NCBI GenBank assembly: GCA_902568465.1
Contig: CACFQR010000004.1
Coordinates: 21,865 to 85,864 of the forward strand
DNA length: 64,000 bases
Direction of reading: 5' to 3'
DNA from: an uncultured Pelagibacteraceae bacterium
Lineage (GTDB): Bacteria > Pseudomonadota > Alphaproteobacteria > Pelagibacterales > Pelagibacteraceae
Shown here: positions 26,220 through 34,102 of the stretch, in pieces
Layout of the letters: each line of letters opens with the position of its first letter
How positions within the stretch are numbered: position 1 is the first letter of the stretch
The notes under the pieces: generated by a model
Seen by the model: only the letters and a program-made list of their open reading frames with translations
Databases searched by the model: none
What the model was told of the DNA's origin: nothing
Made by a program: the position numbers and the translations under genes

Positions 26220-26680
26220 TGAGTATTCACACCGCTCTTGTTAAAACTGAAGAGCAAAAGATTTCTATAGAAAAAGCAAAAAATTTTATTGCTTCCGAAG
26301 AATATGGAGCAGAGTCAATTTTTGTTGGTCGAGTAAGAAATGAAAATAGTGGAAAAAAAGTAACAGCTGTAACATATGATGCACACGATCAGGCGGTATT
26401 AAAATCTTTCCAATCGATTTGTGACGATGCTAAAAAAAAATTTGATAGTAGTGCTAGTATTTTTCTAGAGCATGCAAAAGGTTATTCGCCTGTTGGTGAA
26501 ATAAGTATTTTAATAGCAGTTGGATCAGGGCACAGGGATGAGGCATTTAAAATTTGTAGATATATTCTTGAAGAGGTCAAGCATCAGTCACCTATATGGA
26601 AAAAAGAACATTATGCAGATGGAAAAGAAGAATGGCTTCCCGGGCATTCTTTAAGACCTAAGAAAGAAGTTAAATCATGA
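26219..26680 (+). CDS. moaE: Molybdopterin synthase catalytic subunit MoaE
   Basis: MoaE uses MoaD thiocarboxylate to build the dithiolene of molybdopterin. At 153 residues it is of normal length, with IFVGRVRNENSGKKV near 35-49, a central VGEISILIAVGSGHRDEAF stretch, and the active-site region HQSPIWKKEHYADGKEEW. It overlaps moaD by one base and the following EamA gene by four bases. With mobA, moaC, moeA and moaA, most of the cofactor pathway is present in the window. Confidence 0.95.
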   Translation: MSIHTALVKTEEQKISIEKAKNFIASEEYGAESIFVGRVRNENSGKKVTAVTYDAHDQAVLKSFQSICDDAKKKFDSSASIFLEHAKGYSPVGEISILIAVGSGHRDEAFKICRYILEEVKHQSPIWKKEHYADGKEEWLPGHSLRPKKEVKS

Positions 26681-27579
26681 CAAAAAATAAAACTAATTTT
26701 GCAATTTTTATTGTTTTGTTAGCTGGAATTATTTGGTCCTTTGGAGCTTTAGTAGTGAGGTATATAGAAGATGCTCGCTCTGTTCCTTGGCAATATTTAT
26801 TTTTTAGAGGTTTAACTATTTTTGTTATTTTAAATCTTTATTTATTTTTTAAAGAAGGAAAATCGTTTATCGCAAATTATAAAAAAATTGATCTATCAGT
26901 AATTATAGGTGGATTAGGCTTTGCTACTGCCTTTATGGGTTTTATATGGTCCATCACTCATACTTCCGCGGCTGTTACTCTTTTAATGCTTGCAGCAATG
27001 CCGTTCATGACAGCAATACTTGGATATATTTTTCTTAAAGAAAAAGTTTCTTTAACGACTATGACTTCAATTATTGTTGCTGCAATAGGAGTTATTTTTA
27101 TGGCTTATAGTAGCAATAAGTTGGGAACGCTGTTTGGTTTAGTTGTTGGCCTTATATCAGCTTTAGGTTTTTCAATTGGCTCAATCTCTTTCAGATGGAA
27201 TAAAAAGATACCAACCTTTACAACTATTGCTTTAGCAGGATTATTTTGTGCAATTATTTCATTTGCTATATTGATTTTTAACGAAGACAATTTTTTTACC
27301 ACATTTAGAAACTCATCCCTCTCAGCTTTACACGGAACTCTAGTTTGTTCAGGTTTAATTCTTTACTCAATAGGTTCTAAAAAATTACCCGCAGCAGATC
27401 TCACCCTACTGTCTCTTACAGAGGTTTTAGGTGGCATTTTCTGGGTTTGGTTGCCAATTTTTGGTATTAATGAGGTTCCTACTACCAACACAATAATAGG
27501 AGGTTTTGTTATTACATTTGCTCTTTTGTATTACAGTTTAAATACCAAGAGAAATAGAAGATTTATTGGATTAAATTAG
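26677..27579 (+). CDS. EamA/DMT-family transporter
   Basis: A 300-residue transporter with ten predicted helices and two EamA repeats: the first ends in LGYIFLKEKVSL, the second in LGGIFWVWLPIFG. It opens with a charged N-terminus and IIWSFGALVVRYIE. The start overlaps the moaE stop by four bases (ATGA), so it is read with the moa genes, but nothing shows that it moves a cofactor-related compound. The substrate is unknown. Confidence 0.83.
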   Translation: MTKNKTNFAIFIVLLAGIIWSFGALVVRYIEDARSVPWQYLFFRGLTIFVILNLYLFFKEGKSFIANYKKIDLSVIIGGLGFATAFMGFIWSITHTSAAVTLLMLAAMPFMTAILGYIFLKEKVSLTTMTSIIVAAIGVIFMAYSSNKLGTLFGLVVGLISALGFSIGSISFRWNKKIPTFTTIALAGLFCAIISFAILIFNEDNFFTTFRNSSLSALHGTLVCSGLILYSIGSKKLPAADLTLLSLTEVLGGIFWVWLPIFGINEVPTTNTIIGGFVITFALLYYSLNTKRNRRFIGLN

Positions 27580-27618
27580 CAAAACAGAAAAATAAAAAAT
27601 CTTTTTTTTAAAATAAAA

Positions 27619-27629
27619 ACTGCGACAAA
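27619..27629. promoter_or_regulatory. TGCGACAA motif, copy 2
   Basis: ACTGCGACAAA lies 63 bases before the first tiny frame. The same eleven bases recur at 27872-27882. A redox regulator of the RegA/PrrA type is a candidate binder because its sites contain GCGNC; this is inference. Confidence 0.45.
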
Positions 27630-27692
27630 AAAGTTCTCATTTTAATTTATTGTTAATATTATTTTCATATTTAAAACACAATTTACAATTAT

Positions 27693-27779
27693 ATGAAGTG
27701 TCAAATGCGTTTATCATTATTTTATACTTTCATTTTTTTATATTGGACAATTTTAATTCTTGGCCCATTTATTAATTAA
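27693..27779 (+). CDS. Candidate 28-residue membrane peptide
   Basis: The frame reads MKCQMRLSLFYTF and ends in TILILGPFIN, giving one membrane span with a positively charged start. A second in-frame ATG at 27705 would give 24 residues. There is no clear ribosome-binding site. It is supported only by composition and by its place between two copies of the TGCGACAA motif upstream of pseudoazurin. It may be a small subunit of a respiratory complex or may not be translated. Confidence 0.3.
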   Translation: MKCQMRLSLFYTFIFLYWTILILGPFIN

Positions 27780-27783
27780 TAAT

Positions 27784-27858
27784 ATGACAAAAATCTTATT
27801 CTTTTCATCTTGGTCTTTAATTATTGTGTTTTTTACAATAGCTACGGTTTTGGCATAA
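27784..27858 (+). CDS. Candidate 24-residue membrane peptide
   Basis: Four bases after the previous tiny frame, this one reads MTKILFFSSWSLIIVF and ends in FTIATVLA: a lysine near the start and one hydrophobic span. Two adjacent tiny frames of the same character make chance less likely in AT-rich DNA, where random frames are common but seldom both end with a plausible span. No ribosome-binding site is visible, so the call is tentative. Confidence 0.3.
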   Translation: MTKILFFSSWSLIIVFFTIATVLA

Positions 27859-27871
27859 AAGCAGTATAGTC

Positions 27872-27882
27872 ACTGCGACAAA
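27872..27882. promoter_or_regulatory. TGCGACAA motif, copy 3, before pseudoazurin
   Basis: ACTGCGACAAA ends 42 bases before the pseudoazurin start and is followed by AT-rich sequence (TTTAATATAAAAG) that could contain the -10 box. It is identical over eleven bases to the copy at 27619-27629, in the same orientation. Confidence 0.45.
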
Positions 27883-27924
27883 CTTAATATTTTAATATAA
27901 AAGTTTAAATACTAGATTAGTATT

Positions 27925-28353
27925 ATGAAAAAACTATTTACATCACTTTTTATCTTATTTATTTCAACTCAAACAGTTCTTGCAGGCGATCAAACTATAG
28001 AGATGCTCAATAAATTAGGCAAAGAGCACATGGTTTACTCAAAAAAAATTGTAAATATTGATGTGGGAGATACCGTTTTTTGGAAATCTACAACTAAAGG
28101 ACATAACGTTGAGTTTATTAAAGGAGGAGTTCCAGAAGGTGTAGAAAAATTTAGATCTAAAATTAACGAAGACGTTAAATATAAATTTGAGATTCCTGGT
28201 ATTTATGCTTATTGGTGCACCCCGCACAAAGGTATGGGCATGATAGGCTTTGTTGTAGTTGGTAAAGATCAATCAAATTTAGAAGCTATAAAAAAAATAA
28301 AATACACAGGTAAATCTAAAAAAATTGCTGTTGAACTTATAAGCTCTTTATAA
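27925..28353 (+). CDS. Pseudoazurin-like blue copper protein
   Basis: A periplasmic type-1 copper electron carrier of 142 residues. The signal peptide is cut after residue 20 (TVLA-GDQ). The copper ligands fit pseudoazurin exactly in spacing: H60 (GHNVEF), C98, H101 and M106 in YWCTPHKGMGM. In denitrifiers such proteins feed nitrite reductase; here, with no denitrification gene in view, it more likely links the bc1 complex or a periplasmic dehydrogenase to an oxidase, replacing a cytochrome c. The upstream TGCGACAA motif hints at redox control. Confidence 0.9.
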   Translation: MKKLFTSLFILFISTQTVLAGDQTIEMLNKLGKEHMVYSKKIVNIDVGDTVFWKSTTKGHNVEFIKGGVPEGVEKFRSKINEDVKYKFEIPGIYAYWCTPHKGMGMIGFVVVGKDQSNLEAIKKIKYTGKSKKIAVELISSL

Positions 28354-28356
28354 ATT

Positions 28357-28716
28357 TTAACTAGGATTTTTTTTTAAAAAATCAATGTAATCAATAACTT
28401 CTTGAAATTTTTCATCTTCAATATCCTTATAACTTTTTTGAAATTTTGACTTCACGCATATCGCTACATGAGCATAAGGATTTCTACCTTTGGGATGATT
28501 AGGATGGTCAGGCAATTGCCCTTTTAAATAATCGCCAGCTTCCTGTATGATTTTCCACAGTTTACTTGCGTTTTCTTTGTTCATACCAGCGTCAGGATAA
28601 GTATTAATATAATCAAACCAATTATAGGAACAAAGAAATGTTGCATATGTTCTAAATTTTGTTTTATTTCTTATCTGTATTAGATATATCTGCGCCAGTT
28701 GTTGGATCCAGCTCAA
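28357..28716 (-). CDS. Conserved-looking hypothetical protein with an uncertain start
   Basis: The coding character is good (FRTYATFLCSYNWFDYINTYPD, in two halves, and a proline-rich HPNHPKGRNPYAHVAI segment), but I do not recognise the family. The frame can only start at a TTG (28716), which overlaps the MFS gene by 53 bases, or at an internal ATG around residue 45, which would lose the tyrosine- and tryptophan-rich part. An ATA or ATT start after the MFS stop, or re-initiation from the MFS message, is possible. It ends three bases from the convergent pseudoazurin gene. Confidence 0.6.
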   Translation of the reverse strand: MSWIQQLAQIYLIQIRNKTKFRTYATFLCSYNWFDYINTYPDAGMNKENASKLWKIIQEAGDYLKGQLPDHPNHPKGRNPYAHVAICVKSKFQKSYKDIEDEKFQEVIDYIDFLKKNPS

Positions 28717-29953
28717 TTCCCAATGGTGTAATATTTCTAGGTAAAGGAGTATAAGTTGATTCAGGGTTTTCCTGGTAACTTCTTTGAGTTATCCTATACA
28801 TCCCAAACAACCCAATCAATGTATGAAAAATAAATAAGTGAACGAAAAAACCATTAGCACCATATCTATACATTAAAGCTGAACATATTATCGGACCACT
28901 TATAGCACCCAGACCAAATATAATTTGTAATCCAGCACCGGCGGCAACAAATTTTTCTTTTGGGACATAGTCATTTACGTAAGCTAGATTAAGTGTAAAT
29001 AAAGGAAGAGCCATGCCAGCATATAAAGTTACATAAATAAAAAACATAATTTTATCCATATCAACATTTGTTGCTAGATACATATTTTCCAACGAAGCTC
29101 CAGATGAAGCAACTGCCAAATAAGAAAAAATAGATCCAGCAAAGGCGCAACCGATAATGATAATTCTTCTATCACCTCGATCAGAAAAATAACCAATTGG
29201 CCATTGGAATAATGCTCCTGACGTTGTGATTATAAAAATTAGTAAAGAAATCTCAAAAATAGTGAAGTTTAATGTGGCTGCATAAACAGCTCCTAGAGTA
29301 AATATTGCTGAATGAATAAAACCAGTACAAAACATGCTAACAGTTCCAAATGGTGAAATTTTATAAAGTTCTTTTATTTTTATACCTGCTATTTTTTTAA
29401 ATTTAGGAGGCTTACGCTTTGTTAGAAGTATAGGTATTAGTGCTAATGATAAAAGTAATGAAATTAATATAAAAGGCTCATATTTTTCTGGACTACTAAA
29501 ATTCAATAAAAGTGTTCCCAAAGATAGTGCCATAAAACTTATAACCATATAAATAGACAAAACTTGTCCACGAGTTCTATTGTTTGCCCGGTCGTTTAGC
29601 CAACTTTCAACAACAATAAAAATACCTATAACGCTAAAACCTGTTAAAAATCTTCCACATATCCATACTACAGGATCTACAAAGACAGCATGAATTAAAA
29701 TACTTAAAGAAGCGGTCGAAGCAAAAGCAGCAAAAACTCTAATATGACCAACTTTCTGTACAAGATTTGGAACTACATTTGCTCCTATGAAATATCCTAT
29801 GAAATAACCAGACATCATTGTGCCTGTAGATATAAAATTAAAATTTTCTATAACAGCTCTTACTCCTAATAAGTTTCCTTGAAAACCGTGAGCTATCATC
29901 ATTATCCCGTACCCCGTAAAAAGAGCCCAAGAGTTTTTAAATAATTTTCCCAT
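28664..29953 (-). CDS. MFS transporter (YcaD-like)
   Basis: A 429-residue protein with about twelve membrane segments in two six-helix halves. Characteristic parts are GRFLTGFSVIGIFIVVESWL in the first half, a positively charged loop (LLTKRKPPKFKK) between halves, and FQWPIGYFSDRGDRRIIII in the second. This matches the YcaD/UMF-type uncharacterised group of the major facilitator superfamily. The substrate is unknown. It follows the EamA gene at 30005 by 51 bases in the direction of transcription. Confidence 0.85.
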   Translation of the reverse strand: MGKLFKNSWALFTGYGIMMIAHGFQGNLLGVRAVIENFNFISTGTMMSGYFIGYFIGANVVPNLVQKVGHIRVFAAFASTASLSILIHAVFVDPVVWICGRFLTGFSVIGIFIVVESWLNDRANNRTRGQVLSIYMVISFMALSLGTLLLNFSSPEKYEPFILISLLLSLALIPILLTKRKPPKFKKIAGIKIKELYKISPFGTVSMFCTGFIHSAIFTLGAVYAATLNFTIFEISLLIFIITTSGALFQWPIGYFSDRGDRRIIIIGCAFAGSIFSYLAVASSGASLENMYLATNVDMDKIMFFIYVTLYAGMALPLFTLNLAYVNDYVPKEKFVAAGAGLQIIFGLGAISGPIICSALMYRYGANGFFVHLFIFHTLIGLFGMYRITQRSYQENPESTYTPLPRNITPLGIELDPTTGADISNTDKK

Positions 29954-30004
29954 AAAGCTATGAGTAATTAAACTTACGTTAAGGGAAAAGCAATCAGATA
30001 ATTA

Positions 30005-30862
30005 TTATGTTTTTCTTAAGGTGAGAGCAGAGTGTATAGCGATTGTTGCTATAATTGCAGCTCCACCAATTATAGTTTCTACACTTGGTTGTTCTTTAAT
30101 TACTAGCCATACCCACAAAGGACCGAAAATAGTTTCAAGTAGGAAGAAAAGGTTAACCTCAGGAGCAGTAATATACCTGGGTGCTAAAGTTACACATACA
30201 AATGGAATAGCAATACAAATTACACACATTACAGGAATAATAACTAAATCATTATTATTTAATTTTAATTCATCAACAAACATAAGCGCAAATAATGCAA
30301 CAACAAGTTTTCCAATCATAGCAGATGGAACTAAACTAATTTTTTTAGCAGATCTTATAATAACAGCATTTATAGCTAGACCTGTTGCGCAAACTAAGCC
30401 TAAAAAGTTTCCTAGAAAATCTCCAGAATCTATCGCGTCATAGAATATATAGATTACAGCTAGCGTTGTAACTATTATAGCTATCCATGTTTTTCTATCA
30501 GGGTTTTCTTTCAAAAAAATCAAACTTATAATTGCAGAAAGCATTGGAGCCAAAGCAACCATAACTAAAGTATTAGCAACATTTGTATTTTCAATTGAAA
30601 TAACAAATACAATACTTGTTACAGCAAATGACAAAATATATGCCAAACCGTGCCAACCATTACCTAAAATTTTTTTAAATAAACTAGATCTATAAATAAA
30701 TAATAGGCCAATAAAAATTGCCAAAAATGGAATAAATCCTCTATAAAAAATTAAATTCCACGAATTGACATTTGCAAGGCGGATTAGAAGAGAGTCTGGA
30801 GTTATAAACATAATACCAGTAAAGGCTAAAAGCATACCTTTTTGTTGATCGTTATATTGCAT
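30005..30862 (-). CDS. EamA/DMT-family transporter
   Basis: A 285-residue, ten-helix transporter of the EamA fold, with IFLKENPDRKTW at the end of the first repeat and LLETIFGPLWVWLVIKEQPS near the end of the second. Its start overlaps the end of the DUF255 gene by eleven bases, so the two are co-translated. The same pairing does not tell the substrate. Confidence 0.84.
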   Translation of the reverse strand: MQYNDQQKGMLLAFTGIMFITPDSLLIRLANVNSWNLIFYRGFIPFLAIFIGLLFIYRSSLFKKILGNGWHGLAYILSFAVTSIVFVISIENTNVANTLVMVALAPMLSAIISLIFLKENPDRKTWIAIIVTTLAVIYIFYDAIDSGDFLGNFLGLVCATGLAINAVIIRSAKKISLVPSAMIGKLVVALFALMFVDELKLNNNDLVIIPVMCVICIAIPFVCVTLAPRYITAPEVNLFFLLETIFGPLWVWLVIKEQPSVETIIGGAAIIATIAIHSALTLRKT

Positions 30863-32798
30863 ATTTTTTTTCTACCAATTTTAGTTCTTCCAAAGTTTTA
30901 ATTTTATTTGAACATGTTTGATTTTTACAAACAATTAAATAACTGTCATTTGGATTATTTTTATAAATCAAAGTAGAAGATTTCAAATATTTACCTTTAA
31001 TATAATTTTGGATATTTTTTAATTTTTTAAAATCTCCAAAAAAAGTAAAGGTAGTCGATTCTTCACATAAATCTAAATTTTTTAAATAACTTATCATTTG
31101 AGTAGCTTGAAGATTTAAAAATGAATGAAAACTTTGTGATAGTTCTTTACAAATATTTTTCCATTTATCTTCACCAGTGATTACCTCTAATTTTTTTGCA
31201 TTCATTAAAAAAATACTATTTCCATTTGGTATATTATGATCATTTATATCCGAAGGTGGTACAAAAAGATCATTTTCTACAATAGGATTTTTTTGAAGTA
31301 TCTTATTTTTTTTGTCATAGAATAGATCCCACGCTTTTTCCATAATCTCTTTAGCTTCATTTAAATAATTAATTTTTCCTGACGTTTCATATAGATTTAT
31401 CATTAATTGCGAGAGATAAGTATAATCCTCTAAAAAAACTTTTATTCCTTCTTTATTTTCATAACAGTGGTATATTTCATTTTCTGTTAACTTTTTAATT
31501 ATTTTAAAATTTTCTTCAGTTATACTTTTCCAGTCTTCTCTATCAAGAATTTCCGCCACAAAATTTAGAGTGCTTAGCCAGTATGAATTTAAATCTATTT
31601 GTGTTTTATCATCAAAAAATGGTCGTGTTCTTTTTTCTCTCACTATTAATAGTTTATCTTTGATTTTTTTTAATTTATCAGAATCTTCTTTTGTAGGTTT
31701 TACACTTTTTTCAATTAAGATATTTTTTCCTTCCCAATTTCCATTTTCTGAAATATCAAAGTGTTTTGCAAAAAGGTCATAATCAACTCCTAATACCTCT
31801 CTTAATTCTTTGTCACTCCAAACATAGTATTTCCCCTCAATACCATCACTATCTGCATCAAACGCCGATCCTAATAATCCATCTTTATTTTTAAATAATT
31901 TACAAATAAAATTGACAGTTTGTATAAGCTTGTCTCTATAATAATCTTCAGGTTCTTCCACATAAAATTGGCCTAACAAGTTTACAAATAATATATTGTC
32001 ATAGAGCATCTTTTCAAAATGTGGAACAATCCACCTATCATCTGTTGTATATCGCGCAACTCCTCCTAAAAGGTGATCATATAACCCTCTTGAACATACA
32101 TTATTAATTAAAATCTTTACTGCATCATAAAATTTTTTATTTTTAGTTTTTTTATAAAAATGTAAAAAACTTTCAAACACATAAAACTGAGGAAACTTTG
32201 GGCTTCCTTTAAATCCTCCCCACTCATAATCTAAATAGTTAATTAAACTTTCTAAATGAGGTATTAAATTTTGATTTATTACAGAAGATTTTTTTAAATT
32301 ACTTTGAAAAATATTTTTTAATTGGGTTGATTGTTCAATTACCTTATCCCTATTTTGTGAATAAAATTCTGAAACTTGATTAAGGACATTAACGAAAGAT
32401 GGTCTTCCATACATTTCATTAGGTGGAAAATATGTTCCCCCTGAAAAGGGGACACCATTTTCATCAAGAAACATAGATAAAGGCCAACCGCCAGGTGTAC
32501 CACTTAAAATTGCTAGACTTTTTTGGAAGACATGATCCAAGTCAGGCCTTTCTTCTCGATCTACCTTTATATTAATAAATTTTTCATTCATGACGTTGGC
32601 TGTATTTTTATTTTCAAAACTTTCGTGAGCCATGACATGACACCAATGACAACTGGCATAACCAACGCTTAAAAAAATAGGTTTCTTTAATTCTTTAGCT
32701 TTTTCCAAAGCACTTTTATTCCATGGAAACCAATGAACAGGATTATTCTCATGCTGTTTGAGATATGGACTTTTTTCATTTTTAAGTAAATTGCTCAA
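30852..32798 (-). CDS. DUF255 thioredoxin-domain protein (YyaL/SSP411 family)
   Basis: The protein has 648 residues with the family's N-terminal thioredoxin-like domain (CHWC at 50-53, in SVGYASCHWCHVMAHESF). A long six-hairpin-like C-terminal part follows, with GGVARYTTDDRWIVPHFEKM (in two parts) and an AFDADSDGIEGKYYVW segment. The family (YyaL, SPATA20) has a fold like N-acylglucosamine 2-epimerases; its chemistry is unsettled. It diverges from the BHMT gene across a 239-base control region. Confidence 0.9.
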   Translation of the reverse strand: MSNLLKNEKSPYLKQHENNPVHWFPWNKSALEKAKELKKPIFLSVGYASCHWCHVMAHESFENKNTANVMNEKFINIKVDREERPDLDHVFQKSLAILSGTPGGWPLSMFLDENGVPFSGGTYFPPNEMYGRPSFVNVLNQVSEFYSQNRDKVIEQSTQLKNIFQSNLKKSSVINQNLIPHLESLINYLDYEWGGFKGSPKFPQFYVFESFLHFYKKTKNKKFYDAVKILINNVCSRGLYDHLLGGVARYTTDDRWIVPHFEKMLYDNILFVNLLGQFYVEEPEDYYRDKLIQTVNFICKLFKNKDGLLGSAFDADSDGIEGKYYVWSDKELREVLGVDYDLFAKHFDISENGNWEGKNILIEKSVKPTKEDSDKLKKIKDKLLIVREKRTRPFFDDKTQIDLNSYWLSTLNFVAEILDREDWKSITEENFKIIKKLTENEIYHCYENKEGIKVFLEDYTYLSQLMINLYETSGKINYLNEAKEIMEKAWDLFYDKKNKILQKNPIVENDLFVPPSDINDHNIPNGNSIFLMNAKKLEVITGEDKWKNICKELSQSFHSFLNLQATQMISYLKNLDLCEESTTFTFFGDFKKLKNIQNYIKGKYLKSSTLIYKNNPNDSYLIVCKNQTCSNKIKTLEELKLVEKKYAI

Positions 32799-32828
32799 GA
32801 AATCACCTATAAATAATTTTTATTTTAA

Positions 32829-32857
32829 TTGACAACAATATAGACGAGTGGTTTAAT
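32829..32857 (+). promoter_or_regulatory. Sigma-70-like promoter for the riboswitch-bhmT transcript
   Basis: TTGACA at 32829-32834 and TTTAAT at 32852-32857 are separated by 17 bases. Transcription would begin about 32864, just before the first paired stem of the SAM aptamer at 32866. Confidence 0.6.
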
Positions 32858-32865
32858 TAGTACAT

Positions 32866-32920
32866 AGCGCCGATTTGAATCAGATTGCGGGCGCTTTAAA
32901 AATCCAGCTAAAGCGACACT
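32866..32920 (+). ncRNA. SAM-II/SAM-V riboswitch aptamer
   Basis: AGCGCC (32866-32871) pairs perfectly with GGCGCT (32890-32895). The loop GATTTGAATCAGATTGCG and the downstream AGCTAAAGCG element match the compact H-type pseudoknot aptamers of the SAM-II/SAM-V group. SAM-V is known from marine bacteria including SAR11, upstream of methionine-cycle genes. It precedes a betaine-homocysteine methyltransferase gene, which makes methionine, the SAM precursor, so feedback repression by SAM is the expected logic. I did not run a covariance model. Confidence 0.88.
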
Positions 32921-32954
32921 TCTAGACCACCGCTTTAGCCGGTGGTTTTTTTTT
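32907..32954 (+). terminator. SAM-controlled intrinsic terminator with antiterminator pairing
   Basis: CCACCG (32927-32932) and CGGTGG (32940-32945) form a six-pair stem with loop CTTTAGC, followed by nine T residues (32946-32954): an intrinsic terminator. The aptamer segment GCTAAAGCG (32907-32915) is exactly complementary over nine bases to CGCTTTAGC (32931-32939), which spans the terminator stem and loop. When SAM is scarce that pairing would break the terminator; when SAM holds the aptamer segment the terminator forms. The pairings are seen in the sequence; the switching is inferred. Confidence 0.8.
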
Positions 32955-33037
32955 GAATCTCAATTTTAATTAAAAACCGGGTATTTAACCTAATTGTGCA
33001 CCTGACATTCGTCAAAGCACTAAAAAGGAGAGTAAAA

Positions 33038-34102
33038 ATGAGTAATAAAAAAAGAAATTTAATCGAAAGATTAAATTCAGGGCCTGTGATTTGCGCAGAA
33101 GGTTTTCTATTTGAAATAGAAAAAAGAGGGTATATGGCGTCCGGAGAATTTGTTCCTATGGTTTCTTTAGAGCACCCGGAAGCATTAGAAAATCTACACA
33201 GGGATTTTCAACATGCCGGTTCCGATATAGTTCAAGCATTCACCTATAATGGTCATCGTGAAAAAATGAAAGTTATTGGTAAAGAGGAATTATTGGAACC
33301 ACTCAACAGGGCAGCGTTGAAGATAGCAAAAAAAGTTGCAACCAATCCATTAGGTATAGAACAAAATCTAATGGCAGGAAACATTTCAAATTCTAATATT
33401 TGGAAACAGGGTGATAAAAAATCCCAATTAGAAGTTGAAAGAATGTTTCGTGAAATGGTAGGCTGGGCTTGTGAAGAAGGAGCCGACATTTTAATTGGTG
33501 AAACTTTTTACTACGCAGAAGAAGCTTACGCAGCTTTAAAGGTAATGAAAGAAACAGGACTTACATCTGTTATTACAATTGCTCCTTACGGAGAAAATAT
33601 TATGAGAGATGGAATTTCTATAATTGATACCTGTAAAAATCTTGAACAAATGGGTGGAGATGTAGTAGGTATGAATTGTCATAGGGGTCCCGATACAATG
33701 ATGCCTTATCTTAAAGAAATTAGAAAAGCTTTAAAATGTCATGTAGCTGCTCTACCTATTACCTATAGAACGACCGAAGAACATCCAACTTTTTTTAATT
33801 TACCAGATAATAATGGATGTACTTCTCATTCGCCTCACGAAACTACTTTCCCAACAGCATTAGATCCGATGCAATGTAATAGATATGAAATTGGGAAATT
33901 TGCAAAAGAGGCTTTTGATATAGGCATAAACTATATTGGTGTTTGTTGCGGGGCAACTCCTATGCTTATAAGAGAGGTTGCTGAAGCTGTTGGATTAAAA
34001 GTTCCTGCTAGCAGATATAGAGAAAATATGGAAAATCATTATATGTTTGGAAAAAATAAAAGAATCCCAAAACATATTAAAGATTATAGAGGCAAAGCTT
34101 AG
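33038..34102 (+). CDS. bhmT: Betaine-homocysteine S-methyltransferase-like protein
   Basis: This 354-residue enzyme transfers a methyl group from glycine betaine, or a similar donor, to homocysteine to give methionine. The zinc cysteines are in GMNCHRG and the paired cysteines of GVCCGATP near the C-terminus. The N-terminal GPVICAEGF and the DIVQAFTYNGHREK stretch also fit. I chose the ATG at 33038 because AAGGAGA lies seven bases before it; a longer frame from 32996 has no such site. Its leader carries the SAM riboswitch. It ends against the TmpB-like gene with overlapping stops. Confidence 0.9.
   Translation: MSNKKRNLIERLNSGPVICAEGFLFEIEKRGYMASGEFVPMVSLEHPEALENLHRDFQHAGSDIVQAFTYNGHREKMKVIGKEELLEPLNRAALKIAKKVATNPLGIEQNLMAGNISNSNIWKQGDKKSQLEVERMFREMVGWACEEGADILIGETFYYAEEAYAALKVMKETGLTSVITIAPYGENIMRDGISIIDTCKNLEQMGGDVVGMNCHRGPDTMMPYLKEIRKALKCHVAALPITYRTTEEHPTFFNLPDNNGCTSHSPHETTFPTALDPMQCNRYEIGKFAKEAFDIGINYIGVCCGATPMLIREVAEAVGLKVPASRYRENMENHYMFGKNKRIPKHIKDYRGKA

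Larger units (their letters stand above)
27580..27924 (+). other. 345-base interval with two TGCGACAA motifs and two tiny open frames
   Basis: This is the longest stretch without a conventional gene. It contains ACTGCGACAAA at 27619-27629 and again at 27872-27882, and between them two very short frames that each encode a mostly hydrophobic peptide (27693-27779 and 27784-27858). I see no tRNA and no strong terminator. Confidence 0.6.

Noticed and set aside
32996..33037. Longer N-terminus for the first BHMT, from a GTG at 32996
   Set aside because: The AAGGAGA site supports the ATG at 33038, and the added residues do not match the family's usual start.
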